Below, in pieces: positions 8,909 to 17,587 of a stretch of DNA of 64,000 bases; the stretch's first letter is position 1; each line of letters begins with the position of its first letter. The stretch comes from Cupriavidus pinatubonensis. Its GTDB lineage: Bacteria > Pseudomonadota > Gammaproteobacteria > Burkholderiales > Burkholderiaceae. The notes below the pieces were generated by a model that saw only the letters and a list, made by a program, of their open reading frames with translations, searched no databases and was not told the origin of the DNA. The stretch spans positions 248,001-312,000 of the forward strand of contig NZ_CP080767.1 of NCBI RefSeq assembly GCF_019602855.1, read 5' to 3'. A program made the position numbers and the translations under genes.

Positions 8909-10518
8909 TGAGCACGGCCACACTCGACAGGCCGGTCGCGGCACCGGCGGCGGCGTTGCCGTCCCCGGCATCGCTATCGATGCCCGCGAAGATCTTCGCT
9001 TTCGCGACCATGTGCGTGGGCATGTTCATCGCGCTGCTCGATATCCAGATCGTCTCGGCGTCGCTGCGCGATATCGGTGGCGGCCTGTCGGCGGGCGCCG
9101 ACGAGACGGTCTGGGTCCAGACCAGCTACCTGATCGCGGAGATCATCGTCATTCCGCTGTCGGGCTGGCTGTCCCGCGTGATGTCGACGCGCTGGCTGTT
9201 TGCCGCGTCGGCCGCGGGGTTCACGGTAACCAGCCTGCTGTGCGGCGTGGCGTGGAATATTCAGAGCATGATCGCGTTCCGCGCGGCGCAGGGCTTCCTG
9301 GGCGGGTCGATGATCCCGCTGGTGTTCACCACAGCCTTTGCGTTCTTTGCCGGCCCGCAGCGCGTGATCGCCGCAGCGACCATCGGCGCGCTCGCGTCTC
9401 TCGCGCCAACGCTTGGCCCGACCATCGGCGGCTGGATTACCGACAACTTCTCGTGGCACTGGCTGTTCTTCATCAACCTGGTGCCCGGCATCTTCGTCAC
9501 GGTGGCCGTACCGATGCTGGTCAAGGTCGATCGCCCGAACTGGTCGCTGGTGCGCGGCGCCGACTACCTCGGCATCCTGTTTATGGCGCTGTTCCTGGGC
9601 TGCCTGGAATACACGATGGAAGAGGGGCCGCGCTGGGACTGGTTTGGCGACGACGTGATCCTCGCCACCGCATGGATTGCCGGGCTATCGGGCGTGGCCT
9701 TTGTCTGGCGATCGCTGACCTACGCGAATCCCGTGGTGGACCTGCGCGCGCTGCGCGAGCGCAACTTCGCATTGGGCTGCTTTTTCTCGTTCGTTACCGG
9801 TATAGGCATCTTCGCGACGATCTACCTGACACCGTTGTTCCTGGGACGCGTGCGCGGCTTCAGCGCGCTGGACATCGGCCTGGCGATCTTTTCGACGGGC
9901 CTGTTCCAGGTCGCGTCGATCCCGCTCTATGCGTTCCTGGCCAATCGAGTCGACCTGCGCTGGCTGATGATGTTCGGACTCGGCCTGTTCGCGCTGTCGA
10001 TGTGGTTCTTCGCACCGATCACGCACGACTGGGGCGGCGCCGAACTGCTGCTGCCGCAGGCACTGCGCGGCATGGCACAGCAGTTCGCGGTGGCGCCGAC
10101 GGTCACGCTGACGCTGGGCAGTATGCCGCCCGAACGGCTCAAGCTCGCATCAGGCCTGTTCAACCTGATGCGCAACCTGGGCGGCGCCATCGGCATCGCG
10201 GCCTGCGCCACCGTGCTCAACGACCGCGGCAACCTGCATTTCCTGCGCGAGGCGGAGCACCTGAATATCCGCAACGAGGCCATGGGCGCGTTCCTGCAAA
10301 GCGCAGGAAGCCAGATGCTCGCGGCTGGCCACGACCTGGTCGATGCGAATACGGTCGCGTTGAAGCAACTCTTTGCGCTCGCGTGGCGTGAAGCGCAGAC
10401 CCAGACGTTCGGCGATGCGTTCCTGATCGTCATGGTGTGTTTCGTGATTGCCACCGCGATGGTCCCGCTGATGCGCAAGGTCGCGCCGCCGAAGGCTCCG
10501 TCTGCGGATGCGCATTGA
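8905..10518 (+). CDS. EmrB/QacA (DHA2) family drug:H+ antiporter
   Basis: A 537-aa, 14-helix major facilitator of the DHA2 family, the usual partner of EmrA. Visible signatures are the motif after helix 1 (ALLDIQIVSASLRDIGGGL), motif C-like glycine pattern (LAPTLGPTIGGWITDNFSWHWLFFINLVPG) and the family-typical C-terminal region LASGLFNLMRNLGGAIGIA. The start overlaps emrA by 4 bp; tandem ATGs at 8905 and 8908 differ by one residue. It would export hydrophobic or aromatic compounds through the NodT-type channel encoded on the other side of the hxlR gene. The substrate is unknown. Confidence 0.93.
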   Translation: MMSTATLDRPVAAPAAALPSPASLSMPAKIFAFATMCVGMFIALLDIQIVSASLRDIGGGLSAGADETVWVQTSYLIAEIIVIPLSGWLSRVMSTRWLFAASAAGFTVTSLLCGVAWNIQSMIAFRAAQGFLGGSMIPLVFTTAFAFFAGPQRVIAAATIGALASLAPTLGPTIGGWITDNFSWHWLFFINLVPGIFVTVAVPMLVKVDRPNWSLVRGADYLGILFMALFLGCLEYTMEEGPRWDWFGDDVILATAWIAGLSGVAFVWRSLTYANPVVDLRALRERNFALGCFFSFVTGIGIFATIYLTPLFLGRVRGFSALDIGLAIFSTGLFQVASIPLYAFLANRVDLRWLMMFGLGLFALSMWFFAPITHDWGGAELLLPQALRGMAQQFAVAPTVTLTLGSMPPERLKLASGLFNLMRNLGGAIGIAACATVLNDRGNLHFLREAEHLNIRNEAMGAFLQSAGSQMLAAGHDLVDANTVALKQLFALAWREAQTQTFGDAFLIVMVCFVIATAMVPLMRKVAPPKAPSADAH

Positions 10519-10542
10519 GCCGCAGTGCTACGGAGTTCAGCC

Positions 10543-10767
10543 ATGAAACTTGATGCCCTGACGCGTTTGCTCTGTACTGTGATGTTGGCCACATGCGCCA
10601 CTACCGCGGCGCGCGCCGATACGGATCGTCCGCGCCAGACCGGTGTGGGGTGTGCGCGTGCTGGCAATAGCTACTGCCAGGCACCGCAACCGGCGGCTGA
10701 TGCCGGGTCGCACGCCATGCGGCCCGTCAGCACCGATACGGCTCTACCATTTGCCGCAGGTGCCTGA
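10543..10767 (+). CDS. Small exported protein of unknown function
   Basis: A 74-aa ORF with a plausible signal peptide (MKLDALTRLLCTVMLATCATTAARA) and a mature region with two cysteines. I do not recognise a family. The start at 10543 has ACGGAG about 7 bp upstream; the longer frame from 10525 would spoil the signal peptide. It follows the efflux pump by 24 bp in the same orientation and could be the last cistron of that operon. Short length and lack of a known domain limit confidence. Confidence 0.5.
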   Translation: MKLDALTRLLCTVMLATCATTAARADTDRPRQTGVGCARAGNSYCQAPQPAADAGSHAMRPVSTDTALPFAAGA

Positions 10768-10774
10768 GGCCCCC

Positions 10775-11422
10775 CTAAGCCTGCCTGGTCAGCACGACGT
10801 GCAACACAGCCGGCGTGGTCACATGCTCGCTGCAGGCGAAGCCGAGTGCCGGGAGATCCAGCCCGGCCAGTAGTGCCTCGCCACCGCCTAGCAGTTTCGG
10901 CACGATGGCAAGGTGCATCTCGTCGACCAGGCCGGCCTGCAGGTATTGGCGGATCGTTGACACGCCGCCCCCAAGCCGCACGTCGCGTCCCTGTGCCGCT
11001 TCGCGAGCACGCGCCAGTGCCACATCGATGCCTTCGGTGACGAAGTGAAAGGTCGTGCCGCCTTCCATCTCGATCGACGGCCGCGCGTGATGCGTCAGCA
11101 CGAACACCGGCACATGGTAGGGCGGCTTGTCGCCCCACCAGCCTCGCCAGCTCTCGTCGGGCCATGGCCCGCGCACGGGCCCGAACATATTGCGTCCGAG
11201 AATCCACGCGCCGATGTTGTCAAAGCCGCGTTCGACGAAGTCGTTGTCGACGCCGGCGCTGCCGCCTTCGCCGGCGAACATGACCTGGAAGCGGCGCGTG
11301 GCGAACGCCCATTCGTGCAGCGCTTCGCCGCCCACGCCCAACGGGTTTTCGAGGCTTTGGGCGGGCCCGGCGCCATAGCCGTCAAGCGACAACGTAAAGC
11401 TGTTCACTCTGAGTCTGGACAT
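10775..11422 (-). CDS. Dihydrofolate reductase family (RibD C-terminal domain) protein
   Basis: A 215-aa stand-alone RibD_C/DHFR-like reductase, presumably NAD(P)H-dependent: SFTLSLDGYGAGP at the N-terminus, AWILGRNMFGPVRGPW, VFVLTHHARPSIEMEGGTTFHFV, RLGGGVSTIRQYLQAGLVDEMHLAIVPKLLGGGE. The ATG at 11422 (MSRLRVNSF) is preceded by AAGAAGGAG and fits the family start. These proteins are widespread accessory reductases with mostly unknown substrates. It is not in a folate or riboflavin operon here, and its convergence with the small exported protein says nothing about function. Confidence 0.87.
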   Translation of the reverse strand: MSRLRVNSFTLSLDGYGAGPAQSLENPLGVGGEALHEWAFATRRFQVMFAGEGGSAGVDNDFVERGFDNIGAWILGRNMFGPVRGPWPDESWRGWWGDKPPYHVPVFVLTHHARPSIEMEGGTTFHFVTEGIDVALARAREAAQGRDVRLGGGVSTIRQYLQAGLVDEMHLAIVPKLLGGGEALLAGLDLPALGFACSEHVTTPAVLHVVLTRQA

Positions 11423-11473
11423 TGCCGTGTCTCCTTTCTTCTTCGGGAAACCGAAGCGCACAGCATACGCTCA

Positions 11474-12421
11474 CTAGTGCGCCTGACGTGCGCCCTTGCG
11501 CAAGGCCGGGTGCTCGGCCAGCACCTCGTGCACCAGCGTCACGAACGCCCGCGCTGCGGGGGACAGGGAGTGCCCGGCCAGCGACACCACGCCATACGGC
11601 GCACGCAGTTCCGTGGCGGGACGCAGCGGCAGCGCCACGGCTTGTCCGTCGGCCTGCAGGCTCGCCATCATCGCGCGCGGCACCAGCACCACCGCATCGG
11701 TCGACAGCATCAGCGTGCGCAGCGCGTGCATGTCGTCGCACGTGACCGTCAGAAGTTCGCACGGCGTGCCATCAATGTTGCCCTGATCCTCCGCGACCCG
11801 GCGGTGGAAGAAGTCACGTACGCCGGCGGGCAGTCGCGGACCGGCCACGGGGTAGGGCGTCAGTGCCGCCAGGTTGATCGCGCGGCGTTTGGCCAGCGGG
11901 TGGCTGCTGCGCACGAAGAATGCAGTCTGCAGCGCCGGCAGCCGTTCAATCTGCAGGTGTGGCAGTCGGGTCAGGCTCTGGCTCTCGCCGACAAAGGCAT
12001 CGAGCCGTTCCGCCTCCAGCGACGTCAGCATGGTGCGCGTGTCCGCTGTCTCCAGGTCGATGCGCAACGTCGGATGGCGCGCCACCAGCGCGGCCAGCAC
12101 CGGCTCAAGAAGGAACGCTGATGCGAATGGCCCGAAGCCGATGCGGATCTCTCCGATCTCGATGTCCTGCAGCATCTGCAGGTCGCGCCTGAGTTCGCGG
12201 CCTTCGCGCAGCATGCGCCGTGCGCGCTCGAGGACGATGGCGCCGGCAGCGGTCGGTCTGGCCTTGCCATATGCGCGGTCCACCAGCGTGCCCAGGTCGC
12301 CCTCGAGCGTCTGGATGCTGCGTGTGAGCGCGGGCTGCGACAGGTGCAGCGCATCGGCGGCGCGGGCGAAGCTGCCTTGCTCGATCAGCGTGACGAAGTG
12401 ATGGAGCTGACGCAGGCTCAT
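11474..12421 (-). CDS. LysR-family transcriptional regulator
   Basis: A 315-aa LTTR with the N-terminal winged helix MSLRQLHHFVTLIEQGSFARAADALHLSQPALTRSIQTLE and a periplasmic-binding-protein-like effector domain. It is divergent from the Bug-type receptor at 12537 with a 115-bp intergenic space; this LysR/Bug pairing is common in Burkholderiales and suggests control of that receptor. The AT-rich intergenic contains ATGCA / TGCAT half-sites, but I could not define a clear T-N11-A box. Confidence 0.93.
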   Translation of the reverse strand: MSLRQLHHFVTLIEQGSFARAADALHLSQPALTRSIQTLEGDLGTLVDRAYGKARPTAAGAIVLERARRMLREGRELRRDLQMLQDIEIGEIRIGFGPFASAFLLEPVLAALVARHPTLRIDLETADTRTMLTSLEAERLDAFVGESQSLTRLPHLQIERLPALQTAFFVRSSHPLAKRRAINLAALTPYPVAGPRLPAGVRDFFHRRVAEDQGNIDGTPCELLTVTCDDMHALRTLMLSTDAVVLVPRAMMASLQADGQAVALPLRPATELRAPYGVVSLAGHSLSPAARAFVTLVHEVLAEHPALRKGARQAH

Positions 12422-12536
12422 GAATTCAGTTTTTATGCATGGAAATTTGAAAAATATTGCATTGGACGTATTTTCTCAAGCCGGTTAGCTTGTCTGCAAA
12501 CCAAAAACATCAAGCTCAAGCAACCGGAGACAAGGC

Positions 12537-13514
12537 ATGAACCGACGTGCGCTGCTGGCGCTCGCCCTGAGTGGCATTACCGTTTGCAGCGCACCGGCGC
12601 TCGCGCAGACCTATCCCTCCAAGCCGATTCACATCGTCGTGCCGTATGCGGCTGGCGGCGGCACCGACACCGTGGCGCGCGCGCTCGGCGAGAAGCTCAG
12701 CAAGCGGCTGGGCCAGCCCGTCGTGGTGGAGAACAAGGCCGGTGCTTCCGGCATCATTGGCACGGATGCGGTGGCAAAAGCTGCACCGGACGGCTATACG
12801 CTGCTGGTGACCATCACGCAGACCGTTCTCACCAACCAGTTCCTGTTCGCCAAGCTGCCGTACGACCCGCGCAAGGACCTGTCGATGGTCAGCGTGCTCG
12901 CCGATGCGCAGCTCGTACTCGTGACGAATACGTCATTGCCGGCACGCACGCCGCGCGAACTGGGCGACTATGCGCGCACGCGGCCGGGCAAGGTCAGCTA
13001 TGCGTCGTGGGGTGTGGGCTCGTACTCACATCTGAGCGGCGCGTATTTCAGCAAGCTTGCACGCGCCGAGTCCACCCATGTGCCGTACAAGGGCGAAGCG
13101 CCGATGCTGCAGGACCTGCTCGGCGGCCAGGTGCAGTTCGGCTTCGCCAGCATCCTCACGGCCAAGCCGTATATTCAAAGCGGGAAGCTCAAGGCGCTGG
13201 CGGTGACGGGGGCACAACGCAGCAGCGCGCTGCCCGAGCTGCCGACGTTCGCCGAACTGGGCATGGGCGACAGCGCGTTCAAGACGGTCGGCTGGATCGG
13301 CATGGCGGCCCCTGTCGGCGTGCCGCCGGCAGTGACCGCGAAGCTCGAGGAAGAGGTGCGCGCGATTATGCAGACGCCTGACATGCAATCGCGCATGGCT
13401 GGGCTTGGCCTGCGCCCGCTGGGCAGCACCCCGGCCGAGGCCCAGGCGATCTTCACGCGCGACTGGCCGGTGCTGAAGATGCTGGTGGCCGATTCGGGGG
13501 CGAAGCTCGACTGA
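12537..13514 (+). CDS. Bug/TctC family periplasmic solute-binding receptor
   Basis: A 325-aa periplasmic receptor of the Bug (tripartite tricarboxylate receptor, TctC) family. The signal peptide is cleaved around APALAQTYPSKP. Family hallmarks are YPSKPIHIVVPYAAGGGTDTVARALGEKLSKRLGQPVVVENKAGASGIIG and AKAAPDGYTLL. It presumably binds a small carboxylate. No TctA/TctB membrane partners are nearby, as is usual for orphan Bug proteins in this order. CCGGAGACAAGGC precedes the start; a bidirectional-looking terminator follows. Confidence 0.93.
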   Translation: MNRRALLALALSGITVCSAPALAQTYPSKPIHIVVPYAAGGGTDTVARALGEKLSKRLGQPVVVENKAGASGIIGTDAVAKAAPDGYTLLVTITQTVLTNQFLFAKLPYDPRKDLSMVSVLADAQLVLVTNTSLPARTPRELGDYARTRPGKVSYASWGVGSYSHLSGAYFSKLARAESTHVPYKGEAPMLQDLLGGQVQFGFASILTAKPYIQSGKLKALAVTGAQRSSALPELPTFAELGMGDSAFKTVGWIGMAAPVGVPPAVTAKLEEEVRAIMQTPDMQSRMAGLGLRPLGSTPAEAQAIFTRDWPVLKMLVADSGAKLD

Positions 13515-13535
13515 GTCCGGGCATCCCTAAGTGGC

Positions 13536-13562
13536 AAAAAAGCCGCCGGCCACGGCGGTTTT
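13536..13562 (+). terminator. Terminator after the Bug receptor gene
   Basis: Stem CCGCCG / CGGCGG with GCCA loop, preceded by an A-run and followed by TTTTCT. It could act on both strands. The remaining bases up to the bacterioferritin start (13563-13776) show no further gene. Confidence 0.65.
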
Positions 13563-13776
13563 CTGCTTCTGCATGGCGGGGCATAATCTGGACGAAAATC
13601 AAAACCATACGCATTCTCGATTGCATGCGGTAGATGTGGCGATTACCGTCGCATTTTGGCGTGTCGCTTGATGTCGCCCCAATTGTGGCTACCATGAAAA
13701 CGCACCGGTAAAAGCCGGGCACGATGGAAAAAAAGGAGAAGCACGATTTTCAGCCGCCGGGGGAAGGGAATATGCC

Positions 13777-14253
13777 ATGAAAACGGACAAGAAAGTCATT
13801 CAGCTGCTCAACGCCCAACTCAAGCACGAACTGACTGCGATCAACCAGTATTTCCTGCACGCGCGCATGTACCGGCACTGGGGCATGAACGCGCTCGGCA
13901 AGCATGAATACGAGGAATCGATCGAGGAAATGAAGCATGCCGACAAGCTGATCGAGCGCATCCTGTTGCTCGACGGTTTGCCAAACCTGCAGGATCTCGA
14001 CAAATTGCTGCTCGGCGAAAACACCGAGGAAATGCTGGCCTGCGATCTCAAGCTCGAACAGGTTTCCCAGGCGAGCTGCAAGGATGCGATCAAGTATTTC
14101 GAGTCGGTGGGCGACTACGTCTCGCGCGAGGTCGTTGTCGATATCCTTGAAGCGACCGAAGAGCATATTGACTGGATCGAATCCCAGATCGAACTGGTCG
14201 CCAAGGTCGGCATCCAGAACTACATCCAGTCGGCCATGGGCGGCATGGAATAG
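13777..14253 (+). CDS. bfr: Bacterioferritin
   Basis: A 158-aa, 24-mer-forming iron storage protein. In E. coli numbering the ferroxidase ligands Glu18, Glu51, His54, Glu94 and His130 are present, as is the haem-ligating Met52 (EEMKHADKLIERIL). Position 127, a bridging Glu in E. coli, is Thr here (LEATEEHIDW), with Glu at 128 and 129; the alignment is fixed by DYVSR and His130, so this is a real substitution. AAGGGA precedes the ATG. No bfd ferredoxin lies nearby. I saw no convincing Fur box upstream. Confidence 0.95.
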   Translation: MKTDKKVIQLLNAQLKHELTAINQYFLHARMYRHWGMNALGKHEYEESIEEMKHADKLIERILLLDGLPNLQDLDKLLLGENTEEMLACDLKLEQVSQASCKDAIKYFESVGDYVSREVVVDILEATEEHIDWIESQIELVAKVGIQNYIQSAMGGME

Positions 14254-14342
14254 CCGCACTGCGAACAGCGTTTCTGCAGAGTTTCCGATTTCCCGCTACA
14301 CTGCGCCCCGCAACACGATTTGTCCCCGGACGTTTCGTCCAC

Positions 14343-14417
14343 GGCGGGGTGGCAGAGTGGTGATGCGACGGCCTGCAAAGCCGTTTACGACGGTTCGATT
14401 CCGGATCCCCGCCTCCA
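14343..14417 (+). tRNA. tRNA-Cys (anticodon GCA)
   Basis: A full cloverleaf can be drawn: acceptor GGCGGGG / CCCCGCC, anticodon stem ACGGC / GCCGT with loop CTGCAAA (anticodon GCA at 14375-14377), T-loop GGTTCGATTCC, discriminator T and encoded CCA. No integrase or attachment repeat accompanies it. Confidence 0.96.
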
Positions 14418-14724
14418 GTTTCCTTCTGCGCACCTGGCGCGGAATCTGCGTGGCGCCGTACAGCGGTGCGCGCCACGGCTTTTCTCCTTTCCCGCCTCAC
14501 CCGTTTGAGAGCCGGCCGGCTCGCTCATGAAACGGGCTGCCCTCGGCGTGATCGACGGTTATCTACGCGTTCTTCCCGTCTGGAACAACAACGCTGTTTA
14601 GGGTAGTGTGTTGGCGCGGCTGCGAGTCGATACGCGACATACAATGCAAGCAGGCGCACGTGACAACCATGCAGGGCTTCCGTGGTTTGCTGTACGTGAG
14701 TGACGCAAGAACAAGAGGCTCCAG
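14418..14724 (+). other. Intergenic region with no recognisable gene
   Basis: The 307 bp between tRNA-Cys and the GNAT gene hold no ORF with a credible ribosome site or family motif. The last ~40 bp probably carry the promoter and leader of the acetyltransferase. Confidence 0.5.
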
Positions 14725-15168
14725 ATGATCAAAGATTTGCGAATCCGGGCGGCGCTGGCTCCGGATGCGCCCGCGGTTGGCGCGGTGCTCGAACGTTGCG
14801 GCCTGCCGACCGATGATGTGTTCCGCTTGCTGGAACACTTCCACGTCGCCGTCCACGAATCGCAGATTGTCGGCTGCGGGGCCGGCGAGCGGTTTGGCGA
14901 AACCGTCGTGGTCCGCTCGGTCGGGGTGCTGCCGGAATACCGCGACCAGGGCGTTGCGTCCCACGTGGTCCGCGCGGTGCTGATGCGAGCGCGTGCCAAC
15001 GGCGTCAAGCGCGCCGTGCTGCTGACGACCAGTTGCCCAAGCTACTTTGCGCGCTACGGCTTCTCGCTGATCCCGGCCGCCAAGCTGCCGGCGGAAGTCC
15101 TGTCGTCGAAGGAATTCCACCGCCATACCGACACGCCGCCGCTATGCATGTGCTGCGACCTGACGTGA
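14725..15168 (+). CDS. GNAT family N-acetyltransferase
   Basis: A 147-aa GCN5-type acetyltransferase. The acetyl-CoA-binding motif A region is VVVRSVGVLPEYRDQGVASHVV, followed by motif B-like LLTTSCPSYFARYGFSLIPAAKLP. The C-terminus (SSKEFHR...LCMCCDLT) resembles the ArgA/ArsN2-like subgroup, where small amino acids or arsinothricin-type molecules are acetylated. The substrate here is unknown. It stands alone between tRNA-Cys and the quinone oxidoreductase. Confidence 0.85.
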   Translation: MIKDLRIRAALAPDAPAVGAVLERCGLPTDDVFRLLEHFHVAVHESQIVGCGAGERFGETVVVRSVGVLPEYRDQGVASHVVRAVLMRARANGVKRAVLLTTSCPSYFARYGFSLIPAAKLPAEVLSSKEFHRHTDTPPLCMCCDLT

Positions 15169-15244
15169 TCGCTTGCGTCTGAGCCCGGGCACGTTTTCGC
15201 AAAACCGGAAATAATCGGGTCTTCCCAGTCAGAGGAGACCCGGC

Positions 15245-16225
15245 ATGCTGACCGCCCGCGTCATACGCGTCCACGAATTTGGCCCACCCGAAGCGATGCA
15301 GCTCGAGCGCATGGAGCTGCCACCGCCCGCCGAAGGCGAGGTAGTGGTGCGCCAGACGGCGATGGGCTTTAACTTCATTGATATCTACCAGCGCCGCGGC
15401 ACGTATCCCTTGCCACCGGGCACCGGCCTTGGCCATGAGGCCGCCGGCGTGGTCGAGGCAGTCGGTGCGGGCGTGAGGGGGTTTGCGCCGGGCGACCGCG
15501 TGGCCTACATGAATGCGGGGCTTGGTGCCTATGCCGACTACCGCAACGTGCCGGCCGCGAAGCTGGTACGCGTGCCGGACAGTATTTCCGACGAGCAGGC
15601 TGCCGCCGTCATCTTCAAGGGGATGACTGCGCAATACCTGGTGCGCCATACCCATGCCGTGAAGGCGGGCGATGCGGTGCTGATCCATGCCGCCGCGGGC
15701 GGTGTGGGCCAGATACTGAGCAGCTGGGCCAAGGCGCTGGGCGCCTATGTGATTGGCACTGCGGGCTCGCCGGAGAAGTGCGAACTCGCGCGCCGGATGG
15801 GCTGTGACGTGGCCATCGACTATCGCAGCGGCGATTGGGTCAAGGCCGTACGCGAGGCCACCGGCGGACGTGGCGTGCGCGTCGTATATGACGCGGTGGG
15901 CAAGGACACCTTTTTGGGCTCGCTCGATTGCGCGCAGCAGTTCGGCCTGGTGGTGCTGTACGGTGCCGCGTCTGGCCCGGCGCCGGCGATCGAACCCGAA
16001 CTGCTGAACAAGAAGGGTTGCCTGTTCCTGACGCGACCTTCGGTGTTTCCGCACAACGCGGACCCGGATATGTTCCGCGCCAACGCGAAGGACCTGTTCG
16101 ACGCCGTTACCGCCGGCCATGTGAAGGTGGAGATCGGCGCGCGTTTCGCGCTGCAGGACGTTGCCAAAGCGCATGCCGCCGCAGAGTCCCGGGCGACGAC
16201 CGGGGCAATCGTATTGCTCCCGTAG
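15245..16225 (+). CDS. NADPH:quinone oxidoreductase, zeta-crystallin (QOR) type
   Basis: A 326-aa zinc-independent medium-chain dehydrogenase/reductase. It shows the QOR substrate motif FNFIDIYQRRGTYPLPPGTGLGHEAAG and the NADPH-binding Rossmann loop HAAAGGVGQILSSWAKALGA (near residues 140-159). No catalytic or structural zinc cysteines are present. Family members carry out NADPH-dependent one-electron quinone reduction or reduce enones. AGAGGAGAC precedes the ATG. It is monocistronic, ending 6 bp before the convergent CDF exporter gene. Confidence 0.92.
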   Translation: MLTARVIRVHEFGPPEAMQLERMELPPPAEGEVVVRQTAMGFNFIDIYQRRGTYPLPPGTGLGHEAAGVVEAVGAGVRGFAPGDRVAYMNAGLGAYADYRNVPAAKLVRVPDSISDEQAAAVIFKGMTAQYLVRHTHAVKAGDAVLIHAAAGGVGQILSSWAKALGAYVIGTAGSPEKCELARRMGCDVAIDYRSGDWVKAVREATGGRGVRVVYDAVGKDTFLGSLDCAQQFGLVVLYGAASGPAPAIEPELLNKKGCLFLTRPSVFPHNADPDMFRANAKDLFDAVTAGHVKVEIGARFALQDVAKAHAAAESRATTGAIVLLP

Positions 16226-16231
16226 TGTCGA

Positions 16232-17248
16232 TCAGACTTGCTGCGTTGCGGACGCCGCGTGCCAGTGCTGGTCGCGGCAAACACTGATCTCCACCGTCAC
16301 GTGCACGAGTTCCTCGTGCACGGACAACGCCTCGCGCACAGACTGCGGCGTCAGCGTGGCGTCGTGCGTGACCAGGCAGACGATGGAGGCGAACTGCTGC
16401 TTGCCGACGCGCCAGACATGCAGGTCAGTCACGCGCGTGGCGTCACGCGCATCGCCGGCGTCCTCGAAGGCGGCGAGCACTTCGCGTACCTCTTCGACCA
16501 CGGGATGATCCATCTCTCTGTCCAGCAGCACGGTGCCGCTCTGGCGCAGCAGGCCTAGTGCCCAGCGGCCGACCAGTGCCGCGCCCACCAGTCCCATCAC
16601 TGGATCCAGCCAGCTCCAGCCGAGCCACCATCCACCAGCCAGTGCGACGATGGCGAGCACTGACGTTGCCGCGTCCGCGAGCACGTGCAGGTAGGCCGAG
16701 CGCAGGTTGATGTCGTGGTGGTGGCCGTGATCATGGTGATCGTGCGCATGCCCGTGGTGATGCCCGTGGTGGTCGTGACCGTCGTGGTGGTGATGCGCGC
16801 CGCCGAGAATCAGCGCGCAGCCAAGATTCACCAGCAGCCCGAGCGCCGTAACCGCCATGGCTTCACGGTAGTGGATCGCTTGCGGGCTGAACAAACGCTC
16901 CACGGAGCCGATCGCCATCAGCGCGGCCACGCCAAGCAGGAATATGGCGCTGGCGAAACCCGCCAGCACCTCGATCTTCCAGGTGCCGAACGCAAAGCGC
17001 GCATCGCTCGCGTAGCGGCGCGCGGCGGCGTAGGCAAATGCCGTCATGCCGATGGCCAACGCGTGCGAACTCATGTGCCACCCATCCGCCAGCAGCGCCA
17101 TCGAGTTGAACCACCAGCCCGCGGCGATCTCTACCACCATGGTCGCGGCGGTGATCGCCATCACCAGCCGCGTGCCGCGCTCGGCCGCATGGTTGCCGCT
17201 GTCGAAGACGTGGCTGTGGGTCCAGGAGGAAAGATTCTCGGTGTGCAT
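16232..17248 (-). CDS. dmeF: DmeF-type cation diffusion facilitator (Co/Ni/Cd efflux)
   Basis: A 338-aa CDF exporter with six membrane helices. The N-terminus WTHSHVFDSGNHAAERGTR and ALLADGWHMSSHALAIGM match DmeF, which expels Co2+ and other divalent metals to the periplasm; the metal site is the D-x3-H/H-x3-D pair in helices 2 and 5 (HVLADAATS). A long cytosolic loop rich in His (about residues 152-180) lies between helices 4 and 5. The ATG at 17248 (MHTENLSSWTHSH) is the family start; 52 further upstream residues are not credible. Metal preference is inferred from family membership. Confidence 0.88.
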   Translation of the reverse strand: MHTENLSSWTHSHVFDSGNHAAERGTRLVMAITAATMVVEIAAGWWFNSMALLADGWHMSSHALAIGMTAFAYAAARRYASDARFAFGTWKIEVLAGFASAIFLLGVAALMAIGSVERLFSPQAIHYREAMAVTALGLLVNLGCALILGGAHHHHDGHDHHGHHHGHAHDHHDHGHHHDINLRSAYLHVLADAATSVLAIVALAGGWWLGWSWLDPVMGLVGAALVGRWALGLLRQSGTVLLDREMDHPVVEEVREVLAAFEDAGDARDATRVTDLHVWRVGKQQFASIVCLVTHDATLTPQSVREALSVHEELVHVTVEISVCRDQHWHAASATQQV

Positions 17249-17401
17249 GGCGTTAGAAGACCGAAGGAAGCGAGACGAAAAGCGTAGCAGAGGGCGATGT
17301 CGGTATCGCATCCGTCCATGCTGCACGGAAGGGAAATGAGCCGGGCGAATCACCGTGAGGCTGGAAAGTCGCCAGATGTGACGACTTCCGCCAAAAACAT
17401 A

Positions 17402-17413
17402 CATTCATGAATG
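17402..17413. promoter_or_regulatory. 12-bp palindrome upstream of dmeF
   Basis: A perfect CATTCATGAATG followed by ATGCATGTAT lies about 155 bp upstream of dmeF and 60 bp upstream of a small ORF on the plus strand. It could be a regulator site in this divergent space; no metal-regulator gene is adjacent. Confidence 0.3.
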
Positions 17414-17470
17414 CATGTATACTTTCCGAAGTATTCACATTCCTGCCTCACATTTGTTGTGGATTTCGAT

Positions 17471-17560
17471 ATGAGCTACCGTTTTATCGCTACTTGCATG
17501 ACCGTCTGGATTGGCGTCTGCGCCACAGCGGGTTGGGTGGTCGAGCGCCTCTGGGGCTGA
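17471..17560 (+). CDS. Possible 29-aa single-span membrane protein
   Basis: ATG...TGA encodes MSYRFIATCMTVWIGVCATA followed by GWVVERLWG: one hydrophobic helix with a short charged tail. The ribosome site is weak. It lies in the dmeF-MocR interval, 28 bp from the 3' end of the convergent MocR gene. Amino-acid composition and placement suggest a real small membrane protein, but nothing confirms translation. Confidence 0.35.
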   Translation: MSYRFIATCMTVWIGVCATAGWVVERLWG

Positions 17561-17587
17561 TCTCCCGCAGCGGCCGGTTCGCGGACC

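Noticed and set aside
13563-13776. A Fur box upstream of bacterioferritin
   Set aside because: Only scattered GCAT/ATGC half-matches; nothing close to the 19-bp Fur consensus.
14343-14724. tRNA-Cys as the attachment site of an integrated island
   Set aside because: No integrase, no direct repeat of the tRNA 3' end, and housekeeping-type genes on both sides.
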